A stretch of DNA of 7,768 bases from positions 720 through 8,487 of the forward strand of contig DBMK01000250.1 in assembly GCA_002298885.1 (NCBI GenBank). The letters run 5' to 3'. Source of the DNA: Anaerolineaceae bacterium UBA700. GTDB taxonomy: Bacteria; Chloroflexota; Anaerolineae; Anaerolineales; Anaerolineaceae. Every line of letters begins with the position of its first letter. Position 1 is the stretch's first letter. The notes under the pieces are model-generated. The model was not told the DNA's origin and did not search any database. It worked only from the letters and a program-made list of their open reading frames with translations. The position numbers were made by a program, and so were the translations under genes. This document shows, one piece after another, positions 5,578 to 7,768 of the stretch.

Positions 5578-6773
5578 GCTTTACCTCCCAGTGCCTGGCG
5601 TACCGTGTTCAAATCCTTGTCCCCGCGCCCGGAAAGGTTGACCAGGATGATCTTTTCTGGGCCCATGGCCGGGGCGCGCTTGATGGCCTCGGCCACAGCG
5701 TGGGCCGACTCGAGCGCCGGGATAATGCCCTCGGTGCGGCACAATATCGAAAAGGCCTCCAGCGCCTCGGCATCCGTGGCCGAGGTGTAGGTGGCCCGCC
5801 CGGCGTCGCGCAGCAGGGCGTGCTGCGGCCCGATGGCGGCGTAATCCAGCCCGGCCGATACCGAGTGCGTTTCGGCGATCTGCCCGTCCCCGGTCTGCAG
5901 CACGTAGGTGCGCGTCCCGTGGATCACACCCACCCGCCCGCGGGCGGGGTCGCCGAAGCGGGCGGCGTGGCGCCCGCTGGGGATGCCCTCGCCGCCGGCC
6001 TCCACCCCCACCAGCGCCACCCCGGCGTCGTCCAGGAAGGCCTGGAACAGTCCGATGGAATTGGAGCCGCCGCCCACGCAGGCGATGCAGGCGTCCGGCA
6101 GCCGCCCGGCCTGGGCCAGCATCTGGCGGCGGGCCTCGCGCCCGATCACCGCCTGGAATTCGGCCACCATGGTCGGGTACGGGTGCGGGCCGAGAGCCGA
6201 GCCGAGCAGGTAATGCGTGCCCTCCACGTTGGTCACCCAATCGCGGATGGCCTCGTTGATGGCGTCCTTAAGGGTCTGCGTGCCGGAATCCACCGGGCGC
6301 ACCTCGGCCCCCAGCAGCTCCATGCGGAATACGTTGGGCTCCTGGCGCGCCATGTCCACTTTACCCATGTAGACCACGCATTCCAGTCCCAGCAGGGCCG
6401 CCGCCGTGGCGGAGGCCACCCCGTGCTGCCCGGCCCCGGTCTCGGCGACAATGCGCCGCTTGCCCATGCGTTTGGCCAGCAAGGCCTGCCCCAGGGCGTT
6501 ATTAATCTTGTGCGCCCCGGTGTGGGCCAGGTCCTCGCGCTTGAGGTAGATCTGCGCTCCACCCAGCTCCGCGGTGAGGCGATTCGCGAAGGTCAGCGGG
6601 GTGGGCCGCCCGACGTAGTCGTGCAGCAGGGCGGCGAACTCAGCCTGGAAGCCCGGGTCGGCCTGGGCGTCCAGGTAAGCCTGCTCCAGCTCGGTCACCG
6701 CCGGCATCAGCACTTCAGGGACGAACTGCCCCCCGTAGGGACCAAATTTGGATTGCAGCTTGGTGGTTAGCAT
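5574..6773 (-). CDS. trpB: Tryptophan synthase beta subunit
   Basis: TrpB uses pyridoxal phosphate to condense indole with serine, giving tryptophan. The 399-residue protein matches the usual TrpB1 length (E. coli 397). It starts with the typical [12 protein letters not shown] (9-20). [15 protein letters not shown] (78-92) contains the PLP lysine K89; AETGAGQHG (110-118) contains catalytic E111; the phosphate-binding loop is GGGSNSIG, and [11 protein letters not shown] lies near the C-terminus. I chose ATG 6773 because GGAG (6782-6785) lies 8 bases upstream and homologues begin here; the frame is open to 6854 but the extra 27 residues ([11 protein letters not shown]...) are unlike TrpB. It is 147 bases downstream of trpF, across an inverted-repeat element, and overlaps trpA by 4 bases. 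Confidence 0.97.
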   Translation of the reverse strand: MLTTKLQSKFGPYGGQFVPEVLMPAVTELEQAYLDAQADPGFQAEFAALLHDYVGRPTPLTFANRLTAELGGAQIYLKREDLAHTGAHKINNALGQALLAKRMGKRRIVAETGAGQHGVASATAAALLGLECVVYMGKVDMARQEPNVFRMELLGAEVRPVDSGTQTLKDAINEAIRDWVTNVEGTHYLLGSALGPHPYPTMVAEFQAVIGREARRQMLAQAGRLPDACIACVGGGSNSIGLFQAFLDDAGVALVGVEAGGEGIPSGRHAARFGDPARGRVGVIHGTRTYVLQTGDGQIAETHSVSAGLDYAAIGPQHALLRDAGRATYTSATDAEALEAFSILCRTEGIIPALESAHAVAEAIKRAPAMGPEKIILVNLSGRGDKDLNTVRQALGGKA

Positions 6774-6836
6774 AATGGAAACTCCGGATGAAAACGGACT
6801 GAAAGAAATGTGAGCAATTGATCGGTTGATCAGTGC

Positions 6837-6913
6837 CGTAGGGCAGGTTCCCATACCTGCCGATCTTCGCGATCCTACCTGCCAGGAGCGGCAGGTAGGA
6901 AACCCGCCCTACG
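6837..6913. repeat. Nested inverted-repeat element between trpF and trpB
   Basis: The outer arms CGTAGGGCAGGTT (6837-6849) and AACCCGCCCTACG (6901-6913) pair at 12 of 13 positions. Inside lies a perfect 10-bp stem, CCTACCTGCC (6874-6883) with GGCAGGTAGG (6890-6899), loop 6 bases. TACCTGCC also occurs at 6854-6861, so GGCAGGT at 6842-6848 could pair with it instead, allowing alternative folds. The terminal inverted repeats and 77-bp size look like a small non-autonomous repeat of the REP/MITE kind; an attenuating or RNA-stabilising role in the operon is possible. It begins 7 bases from the trpF stop. Confidence 0.65.
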
Positions 6914-6920
6914 AAGATGG

Positions 6921-7565
6921 TTACTCGACGCCGCGGATGGCGCGGACAAACGCGATCATCTTTTCGCGGTCTTTGCGGCCGGGCGCGGACTCGACCCCCG
7001 AGGCCACGTCTACCCCCCAGGGGCGCACCTGGAGAACCGCCGCGCGCACGTTGGCAGGGGTCAACCCGCCGGCCAGCAGGACGGGCTCGCGGGCAGCCAG
7101 CCCCGCTGCCAGGTTCCAATTGGCGGTGCGGCCGGTGCCGCCGTAAGCGCCAGGCAGGGATGCATCCAGCAGCCAGGCAGGCGGAGCCGTGCGCGCGGGA
7201 TAGCGCGCCAGGGCCTCTTCCAGCGCGGCGGCGTCCGCAGGGCGCAGCGTCTTAAAGGCGCGTTCACCCAGCGCCGCCAGCATCTCGGGGGGCTCGTCGC
7301 CGGCGAGCTGCGCCAGGTCCAGGTCGCAGGCATCCAGCACCCCGCGGACCTCCTCCAGCGCAGCGTTGACGAAGACACCCACCATGGTCACCTGCGCAGT
7401 GCGTTTGCCGCTGCGCTCCAGCAGGTCGAGGATGCGCGCGCACTCCTTGGGCTGGATGAAGCGCGGGCTGGGCGGGTAGAAGTTGAAGCCCAGCAAGCCG
7501 GCGCCTGCGTCCAGGGCGGCCTGGGCGTCTTCAAGGTTGGTGATGCCGCAGATTTTAACCCTCAT
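6921..7565 (-). CDS. trpF: Phosphoribosylanthranilate isomerase
   Basis: TrpF isomerises N-(5-phosphoribosyl)anthranilate to CdRP, the third step from anthranilate to tryptophan. The 214-residue protein has the usual length and TIM-barrel motifs in order: VKICGITN (3-10) with the general base C6, LLGFNFYPPSPRFI (24-37), VGVFVN (62-67), QLAGDE (86-91), the general acid D134 in LLDASLPGAYGGTGRTANW (132-150), LAGGLTPANV and GVDVASGVE near the end. The usual QLHGDE is QLAGDE here, an Ala for the conserved His. I chose ATG 7565 because homologues start here; the frame is open to 7700 but that extension crosses a repeat element. The ribosome binding site is poor (only CGGA). It is probably cotranscribed with trpB and trpA, though the 147-base gap leaves room for separate signals. 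Confidence 0.95.
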   Translation of the reverse strand: MRVKICGITNLEDAQAALDAGAGLLGFNFYPPSPRFIQPKECARILDLLERSGKRTAQVTMVGVFVNAALEEVRGVLDACDLDLAQLAGDEPPEMLAALGERAFKTLRPADAAALEEALARYPARTAPPAWLLDASLPGAYGGTGRTANWNLAAGLAAREPVLLAGGLTPANVRAAVLQVRPWGVDVASGVESAPGRKDREKMIAFVRAIRGVE

Positions 7566-7768
7566 ATAGCTAATCCGAGATAGTCCCGAAAAAAGAAATT
7601 GGACACGGATCGACGCGGATATACGCGGATTCTTGATGGCTTCCGCGTTTATCTGTACTCGTCCGCGTCCCATTCCTCTTATCCTGAACTGGGGTTTCAT
7701 CGTTCATCATGCGGCGCCTTCCTCGGATACCGGTGGAGGGGAGCAGTAGGGTGCGGTCGCTCTTTGAC
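7566..7768. other. Upstream region of trpF, possible end of another gene
   Basis: No gene can be named here. 7601-7670 is a repeat element. On the minus strand a frame open from the window edge ends at a TGA at 7707-7709 (its tail reads SEEGAA) and overlaps an ATG at 7708-7710 as ATGA; GAGGAAGG lies 6 bases before that ATG. From there a 46-codon frame runs through the repeat to a TAG at 7570-7572, four bases before trpF. The tail could belong to a preceding trp gene such as trpC or trpD, but too little is visible to identify it. No tryptophan-rich leader peptide is seen. Confidence 0.4.
7601..7670. repeat. Imperfect inverted repeat with 10-bp ACRCGGAT units
   Basis: Three copies of ACRCGGAT start at 7603, 7613 and 7623, exactly 10 bases apart. 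The 29-base left arm (7601-7629) matches the reverse complement of 7642-7670 at 20 positions, best at the two ends (GGAC.CGGA outer, ACGCGGA inner), with a 12-base loop. This resembles the CGGAT-rich intergenic palindromes I recall scattered in several environmental phyla. It is probably a dispersed repeat rather than a trp regulatory site. Confidence 0.6.

Noticed and set aside
5700..6770. Long plus-strand open frame (356 codons) opposite trpB
   Set aside because: trpB on the other strand is unambiguous, and the antisense protein is low-complexity in Gly, Arg and His with no motif.
7601..7670. CRISPR-like array from the repeated ACRCGGAT units
   Set aside because: Units are 8 bases at 10-base spacing with no spacers of the right length and no cas genes.
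7570..7768. trp leader peptide and attenuator upstream of trpF
   Set aside because: No run of Trp codons and no terminator stem with a T-tract is present; the dyad there is an imperfect repeat of a dispersed-looking type.

Overview
The window reads as bacterial chromosome with GC-rich coding regions and AT-rich gaps. Protein character (a HemG-like flavodoxin beside a DUF6544 protein, a large Tat-exported multicopper oxidase, a compact trpF-trpB-trpA cluster) and the style of the intergenic repeats suggest a Chloroflexota bacterium, perhaps Anaerolineae. That assignment is inference from recall; no marker gene is present.

Layout. (1) 33-2223, minus strand: a three-gene unit read from right to left, flavodoxin-domain protein, DUF6544 protein, eight-helix membrane protein. 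The first two genes are 1 base apart and the third starts 21 bases after the second ends. Its promoter region (2247-2308) carries two near-identical 18-bp dyads, one over the likely -35 box and one at the likely transcription start, the layout of a TetR-type repressor target. No regulator gene is in the window. (2) 2309-2745: an AT-rich divergent intergenic region with a CRP/FNR-like palindrome, candidate promoters, a hairpin and a three-codon mini-ORF. (3) 2746-4761, plus strand: a lone Tat-exported multicopper oxidase with all copper ligands. (4) 4771-4811: a perfect 19-bp hairpin between the convergent oxidase and trpA genes. (5) 4807-7565, minus strand: trpF, trpB, trpA, the end of the tryptophan pathway. 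trpB and trpA overlap by 4 bases; trpF and trpB are separated by 147 bases holding a nested inverted repeat. (6) 7566-7768: non-coding or uncertain sequence with a second inverted-repeat element and a possible end of another upstream gene.

How the genes work together. TrpF makes CdRP from phosphoribosylanthranilate. TrpA releases indole from indole-3-glycerol phosphate and TrpB joins it to serine; TrpC, which lies between TrpF and TrpA in the pathway, is not seen and may lie beyond the right edge. The flavodoxin unit is probably a repressible accessory operon of unknown role. The oxidase acts outside the cytoplasm and is probably regulated separately. I see no phage, IS transposase, CRISPR array, tRNA or rRNA. 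The most unusual content is in the regulatory DNA and intergenic repeats rather than in a new protein system.
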